Positions 10,146 through 19,339 of a stretch of 60,616 bases of DNA are shown here, in pieces. Below the pieces are notes generated by a model. That model was given only the letters and a program-made list of their open reading frames with translations. It had not been told where the DNA came from and did no database searches. Position 1 is the first letter of the stretch. Every line of letters starts with the position of its first letter. The stretch is from DATBAK01 sp038240075 (GTDB taxonomy: Bacteria > Actinomycetota > Acidimicrobiia > IMCC26256 > PALSA-610). The stretch is from positions 1 to 60,616 of the forward strand of contig JBBSEC010000011.1 in the NCBI GenBank assembly GCA_038240075.1, read 5' to 3'. The position numbers and the translations under genes are program-made.

Positions 10146-11804
10146 TCAGCGTCTGCGACGGCGACGGTGTTGAGGGAGATCGGAGAGCGCGATACTGACG
10201 AGCAGCCACCCGGCGGCCGCAGCCGCGATGCTGAAGAGCACGATCGCGACGGCCGGGTATCCGAAGATCTCGGGTCGGGCGTCGATACGCATGATCAGCG
10301 CCGCACCGATGACGAGCGCCGCGACGACCATCCCCGTCGTGAGCCGGTTCGCGAGCTTTTGCACGCCGCGCATCAGCTCCTTCTCGTCGATGCCCTGCAC
10401 GTTGAGTGTGAGTTGCCCCTCAGCGAGTGCATCCATGACCTTGTTGATCCGCCGCGGCAACATCTCCGCGAACTCCTTCGCATCGATGGCCGCGGCCATG
10501 ATGTTGCCGGGTGACGCGGCCTGCAGCATCTTCTTCCGCATGAGCTTCCCGGCGTGCGCCTCGATCGTGGGATTCGGCTCGAAGCTCGGATCGAGGATGC
10601 GCGCAACCTCGTCGAGATTCAACAACGCCTTCGCCATCATCGTGAGCTCGCTCGGCGGTCGCAGTCCCGAGTCTCCGGCCGCCTGGAGCACCTGCCCGAG
10701 CAGATCGCCCGCCTGTACGTCGCCGACCGTGGCGGTCAGGTTCTGACTCACGAGCAATTCGATGCGTCGCTGAAACGCGTCGCGGTCAAACCCGTTCGTC
10801 GCTTCGCCGAGGGTGATCATGACCGCGGCTGCGTCGGCGCCGCGGCCGCCGCTCACCGCGAGAAGGAGCTTGATCAGCGCGTCCTGCGCGTGAGGCGCGA
10901 CGTGCGCGACCATGCCCATGTCGATGAGTGCGAGATCACCGTCGTCGGTGAGCAGGACGTTGCCGGGGTGCGGGTCGGCGTGGAAGAAGCCGTCGACGAG
11001 GATCTGGTCGAGGTATGCCGCGAACAGCTCGACCGCGAGCTCGTGTCCATCGAGCTCCATTCTGGCGAGCGGACCGAGCTTCGCGAGGTTTCGACCCGAG
11101 ACCCAATCCATCGTGAGCACGCGGGACGTCGTGTAGTCAGGTACTGGCCTGGGAACGACGAGGCGCTTGTAGTCGACGAGATTGTCTCTGATCACGGCAA
11201 GGTTGCCGGCCTCGGCGCGGTAGTCGAGTTCGGCCATCAAAGAAACCCGAAACTCTTCGACCATCGGCGCAAATCCATACTTGCGCCCGAGCTTCGTATG
11301 GTCGTCGACGAACGACGCCAGCTCGTCGATCACTTCCATGTCGTCGACGATGCGGCCGCGGATATCAGGCCGTTGCACTTTGACGGCGACTGGACGTCCG
11401 TCGCGCAGAACGGCACGGTGCACCTGGCCGAGTGAAGCCGCGGCTACCGGATGTTCGTCGAACTCGGAGAAGGCGCGCGACAGACGCACGCCGAGCTCAG
11501 TCGTCACCACCAGCTCGATGTCTTCGAACGGCACTGACTCGACGTTGTCCTGGAGACGACGGAGAGCCGTCAAGTACATCGGCGGGAGCACGTCGGCTCG
11601 AGTCGACAGCAGCTGACCCAATTTCACGAACGTCGGACCCATACCTTCGAGATCAGACGCGAGCTGTTCCGCGTCGGCGCGGACCGCGTCATCCACCGGC
11701 ACGTCGACATCGAGCAACGGGTCTTCACTGGAGAGCCGAGCCCGACCGTGCTTGACAATCAGCCGGCCAATCTCCGAGTAGCGCGCCAGGTGCTTCGCTT
11801 TCAC
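10146..11804 (-). CDS. ABC1/AarF/UbiB family atypical kinase
   Basis: The protein has about 552 residues and the UbiB-family signatures: the KxGQ motif (GPTFVKLGQLLSTR), the alanine-rich loop AAASLGQVH in place of a P-loop, VAVKVQRP (ATP lysine), FFHADPHPGN (catalytic loop) and LIDMGM (DFG-like). Two C-terminal hydrophobic stretches are probable membrane anchors. Family members support isoprenoid-quinone or lipid metabolism. I use GTG 11804 because a GTG at 11829 lies inside the strong hairpin at 11831-11858, whereas 11804 has AAGGCGG upstream. Confidence 0.92.
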   Translation of the reverse strand: MKAKHLARYSEIGRLIVKHGRARLSSEDPLLDVDVPVDDAVRADAEQLASDLEGMGPTFVKLGQLLSTRADVLPPMYLTALRRLQDNVESVPFEDIELVVTTELGVRLSRAFSEFDEHPVAAASLGQVHRAVLRDGRPVAVKVQRPDIRGRIVDDMEVIDELASFVDDHTKLGRKYGFAPMVEEFRVSLMAELDYRAEAGNLAVIRDNLVDYKRLVVPRPVPDYTTSRVLTMDWVSGRNLAKLGPLARMELDGHELAVELFAAYLDQILVDGFFHADPHPGNVLLTDDGDLALIDMGMVAHVAPHAQDALIKLLLAVSGGRGADAAAVMITLGEATNGFDRDAFQRRIELLVSQNLTATVGDVQAGDLLGQVLQAAGDSGLRPPSELTMMAKALLNLDEVARILDPSFEPNPTIEAHAGKLMRKKMLQAASPGNIMAAAIDAKEFAEMLPRRINKVMDALAEGQLTLNVQGIDEKELMRGVQKLANRLTTGMVVAALVIGAALIMRIDARPEIFGYPAVAIVLFSIAAAAAGWLLVSIALSDLPQHRRRRRR

Positions 11805-11830
11805 GCGTGAGCCGCCTTGTTCGTCACGCA

Positions 11831-11858
11831 CAACGGCCCTGCCGTGGCAGGGCCGTTG
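11831..11858. terminator. Strong inverted-repeat hairpin (terminator-like)
   Basis: CAACGGCCCTGCC (11831-11843), GT, GGCAGGGCCGTTG (11846-11858) is a perfect 13-bp stem. It lies between the stop of the GlsB-type gene and the start of the ABC1 kinase, both leftward. No U-tract follows on either strand, as is usual in high-GC actinobacteria. It probably ends the GlsB transcript. Confidence 0.7.
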
Positions 11859-11919
11859 TATCTGGGTGTGGCGCGCATCGACATCGTGGTCAATGTGCGC
11901 GGAATCGAGGGTGCTTCGG

Positions 11920-12210
11920 CTATCGACGCAACGCGCCGGTGTGAGCCGACCGGCGGTTCACGGCCCGGTACACGAGCAGCGCGATGACCGCGCCGAGGAC
12001 GGACCCGATGACGCCCGATGCCTGCAGCGCACCCTGGTTGAGATCTTTTCCGAAGAGTGCCCATCCGAGAAAGCCGCCAATGAACGAGCCGACGATCCCG
12101 AGCACGATCGTGGCTCCGACGCTCATGGGGTCGCGTCCGGGCACAAGCAAACGGGCCAGGAAACCGGCGACGATTCCAATCACCAGGAGGTACAACAAGA
12201 ATCCCAGCAC
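11920..12210 (-). CDS. GlsB/YeaQ/YmgE family membrane protein
   Basis: The 96-residue protein has three hydrophobic segments with the family pattern: VIGIVAGFLARLLVPGRDP, LGIVGSFIGGFLGWALFG, and a final SVLGAVIALLVYR helix. GTG 12210 is chosen because AAGGAG precedes it by seven bases; the ATG at 12318 would add an unrelated tail. The family is called stress-response or transglycosylase-associated, without a proven mechanism. Confidence 0.9.
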   Translation of the reverse strand: MLGFLLYLLVIGIVAGFLARLLVPGRDPMSVGATIVLGIVGSFIGGFLGWALFGKDLNQGALQASGVIGSVLGAVIALLVYRAVNRRSAHTGALRR

Positions 12211-12365
12211 GGGGACGCTCCTTCCGGACCGAGGTAATGGCAAGCGAGGTATGCCCCCGAAGGGCCCGCTCCAAAACACGGCTCCCAGTGGGAGCGGCCG
12301 AGCGCCGCTGATCGCCACGACTCGACTCGGGCTTCCGCAGCGACGGTCGCCCGCCGTGGACCTGC

Positions 12366-13256
12366 TTACGCAGGTGTGCGCAAATGTGTCGGTGTCGTCG
12401 ACGCCGCTTCGGCGATGTGTTCAGCCGTCTCGACGGGTGCGCCGAAGTGGAGGAAGCGACCGCCGAACGCGATGGAGCAGACGGCGAACCAGCTCCAGCC
12501 GAGGACGAGCCCCGCGACAACGTCGGTGAGCCAATGCACTCCGAGCAGAACGCGTGTACCGGCGATGAGGACTGAGAGCGTGACCGCGCTCCCCGCGGCG
12601 ACGGCTCGAAAACGCGCGGAGCGGCGTATGCCGAACAGTAAGGCGAACGCCGCGTATGTGGCCGCCGCCGCGGTCGCGTGGCCGGATGGGAACGACTTGC
12701 CGGAGAAGCCGGTGAGTTGATCGATCGTCGGCCGAGCGCGACCGACGAAGAATTTGATGGTGTTCGCCAGCAGGAATTGTCCGCCCACGACGAGAACGAG
12801 GAAGAGCCATACGGAGCGGCTCCGGACACGCAGCGACTCGACGACGGCGACGACGACGGCCAGCGGAATCACGACGGCCGCGCCTCCGAACTGGGAGACG
12901 AAGCGGCAGGTGGATGTCGACGACGTCGTCGCGTGGTGGGCGGCCCACGATGCGAGCCGAGGGTCGTAGTGAGCCAGCCCGGCGTTCGTACGCACCATCG
13001 CGACGAGGATGCCGATCGCCGTGGCGGCGGCGACAAAGATCAGCATTGCCGAGGTCAACGCAAGTCCGGTGCGGGTCTTCGGGTCGAAACGCGAGCGGAG
13101 GTGTTCGCGCAGTCGGGGGTGGCGATGGACGGCAGTGCGAATCTCCGGGATCGTCGCGCGCGGAGCTGACGGGTCGTGACGGGGCCACCGTCGTGTCGTC
13201 ATGGCGACTGCAAGCCCGCACAGCCCCGAGATTCCGATCAGTCCGACTACGAGCAT
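12366..13256 (-). CDS. PAP2-type membrane phosphatase
   Basis: The 296-residue polytopic protein carries all three PAP2 signature blocks: KFFVGRARP, SFPSGHATAAAAT and GTRVLLGVHWLTDVVAG. Family members dephosphorylate lipid phosphates such as phosphatidate or undecaprenyl pyrophosphate at the membrane. An N-terminal extension of about 60 residues (one membrane segment, then a basic stretch) precedes the core. It is divergent from a second PAP2 gene with about 100 bp between the starts. Confidence 0.92.
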   Translation of the reverse strand: MLVVGLIGISGLCGLAVAMTTRRWPRHDPSAPRATIPEIRTAVHRHPRLREHLRSRFDPKTRTGLALTSAMLIFVAAATAIGILVAMVRTNAGLAHYDPRLASWAAHHATTSSTSTCRFVSQFGGAAVVIPLAVVVAVVESLRVRSRSVWLFLVLVVGGQFLLANTIKFFVGRARPTIDQLTGFSGKSFPSGHATAAAATYAAFALLFGIRRSARFRAVAAGSAVTLSVLIAGTRVLLGVHWLTDVVAGLVLGWSWFAVCSIAFGGRFLHFGAPVETAEHIAEAASTTPTHLRTPA

Positions 13257-13357
13257 CGACGCACCTCGTGCGCAACGTACCCCTCCGTCGGTCGTATCAA
13301 CCGCGCGGTACGCGTGGCGTCGTTTAGTGCGGCGAGCTTCCGGGTAGTCGGGCGGTC

Positions 13358-14188
13358 GTGACGACCAGCGCCGGTAGTTCGACGGGGAGTCTGCGAGCGT
13401 CTTCTCACAAGCCCGACTTGTGGCTTGTCGACCCCGGCGACCGTCACGAAGGCGATGAGAAGGAGTTCTCGCAGAGTCGGCTCAGTCGCCTGCACCCGGT
13501 TGCGGCGGTGCTCGCCGTCGCAAGTGCGGGCTACGCGCTGATCTGCATCGCGTTTGTTGGAATCGGTCTGTTGATCACGCACCGTTTGGGTTTCGTGGTC
13601 CGCGCTGACGACCGATCGGTGCGTTGGTTCGCTTCCCACCGCACCAGCATGTTGAACCATGGCGCGAGCGACGCGACCAAGGTCGCCAACACGCTCGGAA
13701 TTGTGGTCGTGGCACTGATCGTCGTCGTCGTTCTCTTCGTGCTGCGCTACCGATGGGATGTGGTGTTCCTCTTCGTGGCACTCTCGCTCGAATTGGCGAC
13801 GTTCCTCACGGTCAACGCGCTCGTCGATCGACCGCGACCGCAGGGGCCGCGTTTGGGTTCCCTGCCATCGACATCCAGCTTTCCGTCGGGCCACACGGCA
13901 GCAATGGTTGTCCTCTACGGCGGGATCGCGTTGCTCATCAACGCCAGATGCCGTGTTCGCATCGTCTCAATCCTCAGTTGGGTCGTCGCCGCGGCGGCGA
14001 CGACCATGGTTGGACTCGCGCGGCTGTACAGCGCAATGCATCATCCCAGCGATGTCGTAGCCGGCGCGCTGCTCGGTGTTGCGGTGCTTGGCGTTTCGCT
14101 CACTGCCGTGCGGGCCGGCAGGCGCGCAAGCGTCGAACACGATCGCTCCAAAACGGCAACTGCGCGCGAACTACCGGTCGTGTCGTGA
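13358..14188 (+). CDS. PAP2-type membrane phosphatase
   Basis: The 276-residue protein has five or six membrane segments and the signature blocks VNALVDRPRP, SFPSGHTAAM and ARLYSAMHHPSDVVAG. It begins at GTG. The stop overlaps the GTG of the diacylglycerol-kinase-like gene in a GTGA, so a lipid phosphatase and a lipid kinase are translationally coupled. The first block reads DRPRP rather than the fuller KxxxxxxRP form but keeps the Arg-Pro. Confidence 0.92.
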   Translation: MTTSAGSSTGSLRASSHKPDLWLVDPGDRHEGDEKEFSQSRLSRLHPVAAVLAVASAGYALICIAFVGIGLLITHRLGFVVRADDRSVRWFASHRTSMLNHGASDATKVANTLGIVVVALIVVVVLFVLRYRWDVVFLFVALSLELATFLTVNALVDRPRPQGPRLGSLPSTSSFPSGHTAAMVVLYGGIALLINARCRVRIVSILSWVVAAAATTMVGLARLYSAMHHPSDVVAGALLGVAVLGVSLTAVRAGRRASVEHDRSKTATARELPVVS

Positions 14189-15099
14189 CGTCCGTTGCGG
14201 TGATCGCGCATCGCGACAAGATGCTCGGCGGAGGCCTTCCGGAGCTGCGTCAGCGACTGAGCGAGAGTGGTGTCACGGACCCTCTGTGGTTTGAGGTCTC
14301 GAAAAGCGCGAAGGCACCGAAGCGCGTGCACGAGGCGGTGAACCTCGGCGCCGATCTCATCTTCGTGTGGGGCGGTGACGGCATGGTGCAACGTTGCATC
14401 GACGCGGCCGTCGGATCGGACGTCGCGATCGCGATTCTTCCTGCCGGAACCGCGAATTTGCTGGCCACCAATCTCGACATCCCGAAGGATGTCGCTCAGG
14501 CAATCGCGATCGGGCTGCACGGCTCGCGCCGTTCACTCGATGTCGGTCGATTGAACGACGAGCGATTTGCGGTGATGGCCGGCGTGGGTTTCGACGCGCG
14601 CATCATGGGAGGCGTCGACGGGGCCGCGAAGCGGCGCTTCGGTCGGCTCGCGTACTTCACGAGCGGAGCGAAAGCGCTGAGGTACGGACCTCAAAAGGTG
14701 AAGATCAAAGTCGATGGCCGTACCTGGTTCAAGGGTTCGGCGAGCTGCGTGCTCTTCGGCAACGTCGGGGTCATCACGGGTGGGTTGCACATCTTTCCAG
14801 ATGCCCGGCCCGACGACGGTGTCCTCGAAATCGGTGTCGTGACCGCCCGGCGGTGGTCCGACTGGCTCCGCGTCGCGACCCGGGTTATCGCGCGCGAGCC
14901 GGCGAAGTCCCCGATGGTGCAGATGACGCACGGACGAAAGTTCACGGTCAAGCTGCAACAGGCAGCACCAGTCGAGCTTGATGGCGGGGCGCGGTCGAAG
15001 ACACGAACGCTGCGGGTGCGCGTCGAGCCCGGTGCCATACGCGTCTGTGTCGCCGACCCTGTCCTGCCGGCTGCACTTTCCGATCGGGCGAGGCGCTGA
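14185..15099 (+). CDS. Diacylglycerol/sphingosine kinase-like lipid kinase
   Basis: The 304-residue protein belongs to the LCB5/YegS superfamily. LIFVWGGDGMVQRCIDA corresponds to the nucleotide-binding GGDGT motif with Met in place of Thr. IAILPAGTANLLATNL is the second conserved loop (family form PLGTGNDFAR). Such enzymes phosphorylate diacylglycerol or related lipids. The GTG start 14185 overlaps the preceding PAP2 stop. The frame is open much further upstream, but that is PAP2 shadow. Confidence 0.9.
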   Translation: MTSVAVIAHRDKMLGGGLPELRQRLSESGVTDPLWFEVSKSAKAPKRVHEAVNLGADLIFVWGGDGMVQRCIDAAVGSDVAIAILPAGTANLLATNLDIPKDVAQAIAIGLHGSRRSLDVGRLNDERFAVMAGVGFDARIMGGVDGAAKRRFGRLAYFTSGAKALRYGPQKVKIKVDGRTWFKGSASCVLFGNVGVITGGLHIFPDARPDDGVLEIGVVTARRWSDWLRVATRVIAREPAKSPMVQMTHGRKFTVKLQQAAPVELDGGARSKTRTLRVRVEPGAIRVCVADPVLPAALSDRARR

Positions 15100-15127
15100 T
15101 GGCCATCTCGCGGGTCTGGAGCACAGC

Positions 15128-15985
15128 GTGCAGTCAACATCGCTAACTCATAATCCGATCGGCCGAGTTACCGCCGAACATCCAATGCTCGTGAAGTTCG
15201 GCCGCGTGGGTTGGTTGGCAAAGGGTGTCGTCTATGTACTCGCCGGCGTGCTCGCGCTGCTCGTCGTCGGGCGGTCGCTCGGCTGGTCGCCGGTACCTGT
15301 GGCTTCCAAAGAGGCAAGTCCGACCGGCGCGATCCGAGAGGTCGCACAGTCAGCCGGCGGGCCGCTGCTCCTCATTGGGCTGGCGGCCGGCATGTTTGTC
15401 TACGCGCTCTGGCGCCTCGCGACTGCAGTGCTGCCTGGGACCACCGACGCCGAAGGAATTGCAACCCGGATCGGCTATGGGGTCAGCGCCGTCATGTACA
15501 CGACCTTCGGTGTCACCGCGATCTCACTTGCCAAGAGCAGGGTTGCAAAGGCCAACGGCAACCACACCGTCACCGACACGACCGCTCGCGTCATGCAACA
15601 CACCGCGGGCCGCTGGCTCATCGGCGTCGTGGGAGCCGTCATCATCGCGGCCGGCCTCTACCGGATCTCGCTGGGCCTGAAGGCCGACGTTGCCCGCGCG
15701 GTCGACCTGACCGGGATGTCGGAGACGCGCGCCCGGTTGACGCGCCGGCTGGGCGCGGTCGGGGAGATCGGACGCGGCATCGCGATGGGGCTCATCGGCT
15801 ACTTCTTCATTCGGGCCGCGCTGACGACAACCGCGGCGCAAGCGACCGGCCTCGACGGCGCGTTACGACGGGTTGCCCTGGTTTCGTGGGGCCAACTCGT
15901 CGTCGCAGTCGTCGGTGTCGGTCTCTTTGCCTACGGACTGTTCTGCGTCGCGACCTTCACTCGTCAGCGCCTCCAGGCTCCCTGA
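15128..15985 (+). CDS. DUF1206 membrane protein
   Basis: The protein of about 285 residues has six membrane segments in three similar pairs. Each begins with the DUF1206 pattern (VKFGRVGWLAKGVVYVLAG; ATRIGYGVSAVMYTTFGV; RRLGAVGEIGRGIAMGLIGY). GTG 15128 is the first start consistent with the family. DUF1206 has no known biochemical role. It lies in a rightward block with a lipid kinase and two phospholipase D proteins. Confidence 0.9.
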   Translation: MQSTSLTHNPIGRVTAEHPMLVKFGRVGWLAKGVVYVLAGVLALLVVGRSLGWSPVPVASKEASPTGAIREVAQSAGGPLLLIGLAAGMFVYALWRLATAVLPGTTDAEGIATRIGYGVSAVMYTTFGVTAISLAKSRVAKANGNHTVTDTTARVMQHTAGRWLIGVVGAVIIAAGLYRISLGLKADVARAVDLTGMSETRARLTRRLGAVGEIGRGIAMGLIGYFFIRAALTTTAAQATGLDGALRRVALVSWGQLVVAVVGVGLFAYGLFCVATFTRQRLQAP

Positions 15986-16009
15986 CCAGCGCGCGAGTCA
16001 TGATGACGC

Positions 16010-17605
16010 ATGCGGCTCGATGACTGGTTCTTGGCAGTAGGCGAACGGGACAACGTTCACAGCGCGATCGATCGCCGCCACGGCGGGGTGCCGTGGACAG
16101 AGGGGAATCACGTCGAGGTCCTCGTCGACGGCACCGAGTACTTCTCGCGGCTGTACGCCGTACTCACGGCGACCGCCCCGCGCGACTCGGTTCACCTCAC
16201 CGGCCTCGAGGGCAACGCCGACGAACGGCTGGTGGGCGCGGGAAGCGAGATCGCGGATGTGCTCGGACGTCTCGCGCGCCTCGGTGTCGCGGTTCGCGGC
16301 CTCGTCTGGCGTTCGCATGGTGTTACCTACTCGGAAGGAAAGAACCTGTTGTTTTCCCGCGCGGTGAACGAGGCCGGTGGAGACGTCTATCTCGACAACC
16401 GCATCCGACGCGGCGGCAGCCTCCACCAGAAGATCGTGATCGTTCGCCACCACGCTCGACCGGCCGGCGACATCGCGTTCGTCGGTGGGATGGACCTCGT
16501 GCACGGTCGCCACGATGACGCCAGCCACTGCGGCGATCCCCAGACGGCCGACCTCAAGCCCGCCGACTACGGCGAACGTCCCGGCTGGCATGACGTGCAG
16601 GTCGCAGTGAGTGGACCGGCCGTCGACGATGTCGCATTGACTTTCCGCGAACGTTGGGAGGACCCCGCGCCGCTCGACACCCGCAATCCGCTTCGCTGGG
16701 TTCTGCACCGCATCTCGCGGCAGCCGACAGCCCGCGCGGCGCTCGCGCCCGAGCGCGTCGATCCGCCGAGTGCGGGCTCACATGCCGTGCAGGTTCTGCG
16801 CACCTACCCCGCTCGCCGTCGCCGATACCCCTTCGCACCCGAAGGCGAGCGCAGCATCGCCCGCGGCTACATCAAGGCATTTGCACGCGCCCGCAGCCTG
16901 ATCTATCTCGAAGACCAGTACCTCTGGTCGTTCCACGCGACGCGCGTCATCTGCGAGGCCTTGACCCGCGAACCCGACCTCAGGGTCGTGATCGTCATTC
17001 CGCGCTTTCCCGACCCCAATGGCCGCGTCTCGGGAGCCGCGAGCAAATGGGGACGCCAGAAGGTCCAAGAGGCGTTGTATTCGGCCGGCGGTGACCGCGT
17101 CGCCGTCTACGACCTCGAGCGAGAAGACGGAACCGCGGTCTACGTGCACTCGAAAGCATGCATCGTCGACGACGTCTGGCTCGCCGTCGGCTCCGACAAC
17201 CTCAACCGCAGATCCTGGACACACGATTCCGAGATTTCGTGCGGCGTTCTCGACGCAACGCTCGACGAACGCGAACCGCGCGACCCCGCCGGGCGCGGCG
17301 ACGGCGCGCGCGTCCTTCCTCGCGCAACGAGGCTCCGACTCGCCCGTGAGCACACCCGCTTCGCGGTAGACGTCGACGACATGATCGACCCGCGATCTTG
17401 GTTCATTGCGCTGCGAGCATCGGCGCGCGCCCTCGACGAATGGCACCACGCCGGCGAGCACGGCGAACGTCCCCCCGGACACCTCCGCGCTCACCTCAGG
17501 GAACGCGTCGACGTCGCGGACCATGGCCTCGTCCACTGGGCCCACACCCACCTCCTAGACCCCGACGGCCGACCCGCGCGCCTCAAACGCAGCGACACGT
17601 TCTAA
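16010..17605 (+). CDS. Phospholipase D family protein (first of tandem pair)
   Basis: The 531-residue protein has two HKD half-sites. The second, VHSKACIVDDVWLAVGSDN, is canonical (HxKx4D, GSxN). The first, HQKIVIVRHH at residues 139-148 followed by FVGGMD, keeps His139 and Lys141 but has Arg where Asp is expected. Both halves are needed for the phosphatidyl-transfer mechanism, so hydrolysis, cardiolipin-type transfer or a reduced activity are all open. There is no signal peptide. It is a close paralogue of the next gene, 114 bp downstream. Confidence 0.92.
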   Translation: MRLDDWFLAVGERDNVHSAIDRRHGGVPWTEGNHVEVLVDGTEYFSRLYAVLTATAPRDSVHLTGLEGNADERLVGAGSEIADVLGRLARLGVAVRGLVWRSHGVTYSEGKNLLFSRAVNEAGGDVYLDNRIRRGGSLHQKIVIVRHHARPAGDIAFVGGMDLVHGRHDDASHCGDPQTADLKPADYGERPGWHDVQVAVSGPAVDDVALTFRERWEDPAPLDTRNPLRWVLHRISRQPTARAALAPERVDPPSAGSHAVQVLRTYPARRRRYPFAPEGERSIARGYIKAFARARSLIYLEDQYLWSFHATRVICEALTREPDLRVVIVIPRFPDPNGRVSGAASKWGRQKVQEALYSAGGDRVAVYDLEREDGTAVYVHSKACIVDDVWLAVGSDNLNRRSWTHDSEISCGVLDATLDEREPRDPAGRGDGARVLPRATRLRLAREHTRFAVDVDDMIDPRSWFIALRASARALDEWHHAGEHGERPPGHLRAHLRERVDVADHGLVHWAHTHLLDPDGRPARLKRSDTF

Positions 17606-17718
17606 GAAACGCGGAAGGGACCTCCGATCGAGCGCGCGGCGCTCGACGCCCCAGACGGGCTCCCGCGTTCACAGAGCTGCCGCAGGGCGCGCAGGGCCGG
17701 ATCGGTAGTGTCCGACCG

Positions 17719-19320
17719 GTGGAGATCACTGACTGGTTCCTCGACGCGAACGAGCGGGGCAATCACGCCACGAACATCGATCGGCGTCACGCTGACGGCG
17801 CGGCGTGGACGCGAGGGAACCGGGTCGAGGTGCTCGTCGACGGCGCGACGTATTTCGATCGCCTCTATCGGAAGCTTTGCGAGCTCGGCCCCGGCGACGC
17901 AGTACGGCTCGCCGACTGGCAGGGGGATCCGGACGAGCGCCTCGCAGGACCCGGAACGGAAGTGGAGCGCGTGCTCGTCGATCTCGCCCGTCGATCCGTT
18001 GACGTACGCGGCCTTCTGTGGCGATCCCACCCCCGGACGATGCGCTTCGCGGAGAAGGCGAATCGCACGGTGGCGAAGCAAGCCAACGCCGCAGGCGGCG
18101 AACTTCACCTCGATGAGCGCGTACGTCGCGGCGGTAGTCACCACCAGAAGATCGTGCTCGTCAGGAGAGTTGACCCCGCCGACGACGTGGCATTCGTCGG
18201 CGGCATCGACCTATGTCACGGTCGAAACGACGATCACCACCACGGGGGTGACCCACAGGCCGTGTCGCTGGATCAACGCTACGGCCCTCGTCCTCCATGG
18301 CACGACGCGCAACTCGTGGTCCGAGGACCGGCAGTTGGCGACCTCGACTACTCATTCTGGGAGCGGTGGTCCGACCCGACGCCGCTCGATCATCGCAATC
18401 CACTGCGGATGGTTTTGCGCCGGGTCGCCGGCGAGCCGCGCCATCCGCAACTCCTCGTTCAGGACGAGCGCTCGCGACCGCAGACCGGTCCTCACGCGGT
18501 GCAGGTCCTGCGGACCTACCCGGCCAAAAGGCCACCGTTTCCGTTCGCGCCCACCGGCGAGCGGAGCATCGGGCGCGCCTACCTCAAAGCCTTCGCGCGC
18601 GCTCACAGTCTCGTCTACATCGAGGACCAATATCTCTGGTCGCGCACCGCCGCTGCCGGCTTAGCCCAGGCGTTGCGCCGCGAACCCGAGTTGCGGCTCG
18701 TGATCGTCGTACCTCGCTTTCCCGATCGAGACGGCCGCCTCGCGGGCGCCGCCAGTCGAGTCGGCCGCGAGGCGGTCCTCGAGATGATCTGCACGGCCGG
18801 CGGTTCCCGTGTCGCGGTGTACGACCTCGAGAACGAGCGGGGAACCCCGATCTACGTCCACGCAAAAATGTGCATCGTCGACGATGTCTGGATGGATATC
18901 GGATCCGACAACCTGAATCGTCGTTCCTGGACTCACGACTCGGAGCTGTCGTGCGCAGTGCTCGATGAAACGGTCGACACCCGTCATCCGCTCGACCCGG
19001 GCGGCAGGGGCGACGGTGCTCGTAGGCTCGCTCGCGATACGCGACTGCGCGTGTGGTGTGAGCATCTCGAACGCGAAGCCGGCGCCGACGATGACCTGAT
19101 CGACCCCGCCTCGGGCTTTGAAGCGATGGCGCGATCGGCGGCCACGCTCGACCACTGGTACGCGCACGGACGTCGAGGTGAACGTCCGAGCGGCCACCTC
19201 CGGCCGCATCGTCCCGAACGCCTCAGGCCGGCGACGCGGCTGATCGCAACGCCGTTCTATCGCGGCATTCTCGATCCCGACGGCCGACCACTCGCACGAA
19301 GGCGAGCGGCGCTCCTCTGA
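17719..19320 (+). CDS. Phospholipase D family protein (second of tandem pair)
   Basis: The protein has 533 residues from GTG 17719 and aligns with the preceding gene along its whole length (same opening ITDWFLDANER versus LDDWFLAVGER, same HAVQVLRTYPA). The second HKD is VHAKMCIVDDVWMDIGSDN. The first, HQKIVLVRRVDPADD, again has Arg at the Asp position. The shared deviation shows it predates the duplication and is a subfamily feature. Confidence 0.92.
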   Translation: MEITDWFLDANERGNHATNIDRRHADGAAWTRGNRVEVLVDGATYFDRLYRKLCELGPGDAVRLADWQGDPDERLAGPGTEVERVLVDLARRSVDVRGLLWRSHPRTMRFAEKANRTVAKQANAAGGELHLDERVRRGGSHHQKIVLVRRVDPADDVAFVGGIDLCHGRNDDHHHGGDPQAVSLDQRYGPRPPWHDAQLVVRGPAVGDLDYSFWERWSDPTPLDHRNPLRMVLRRVAGEPRHPQLLVQDERSRPQTGPHAVQVLRTYPAKRPPFPFAPTGERSIGRAYLKAFARAHSLVYIEDQYLWSRTAAAGLAQALRREPELRLVIVVPRFPDRDGRLAGAASRVGREAVLEMICTAGGSRVAVYDLENERGTPIYVHAKMCIVDDVWMDIGSDNLNRRSWTHDSELSCAVLDETVDTRHPLDPGGRGDGARRLARDTRLRVWCEHLEREAGADDDLIDPASGFEAMARSAATLDHWYAHGRRGERPSGHLRPHRPERLRPATRLIATPFYRGILDPDGRPLARRRAALL

Positions 19321-19339
19321 TCCGTTCGCGGGCGATCGT

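Noticed and set aside
10050..10198. Small plus-strand frame beginning MAKSGPRTEAMVVLYERVRA
   Set aside because: It overlaps the zinc-ribbon frame and the end of the ABC1 kinase, lacks a Shine-Dalgarno and turns non-protein-like after about 30 residues. It could be a decayed HTH fragment but support is too weak.
18661..19339. Extension of the GT-C second frame antisense to the second PLD gene
   Set aside because: The residues after RRNF lose membrane character and mirror the PLD codons. It is open only because of high GC.
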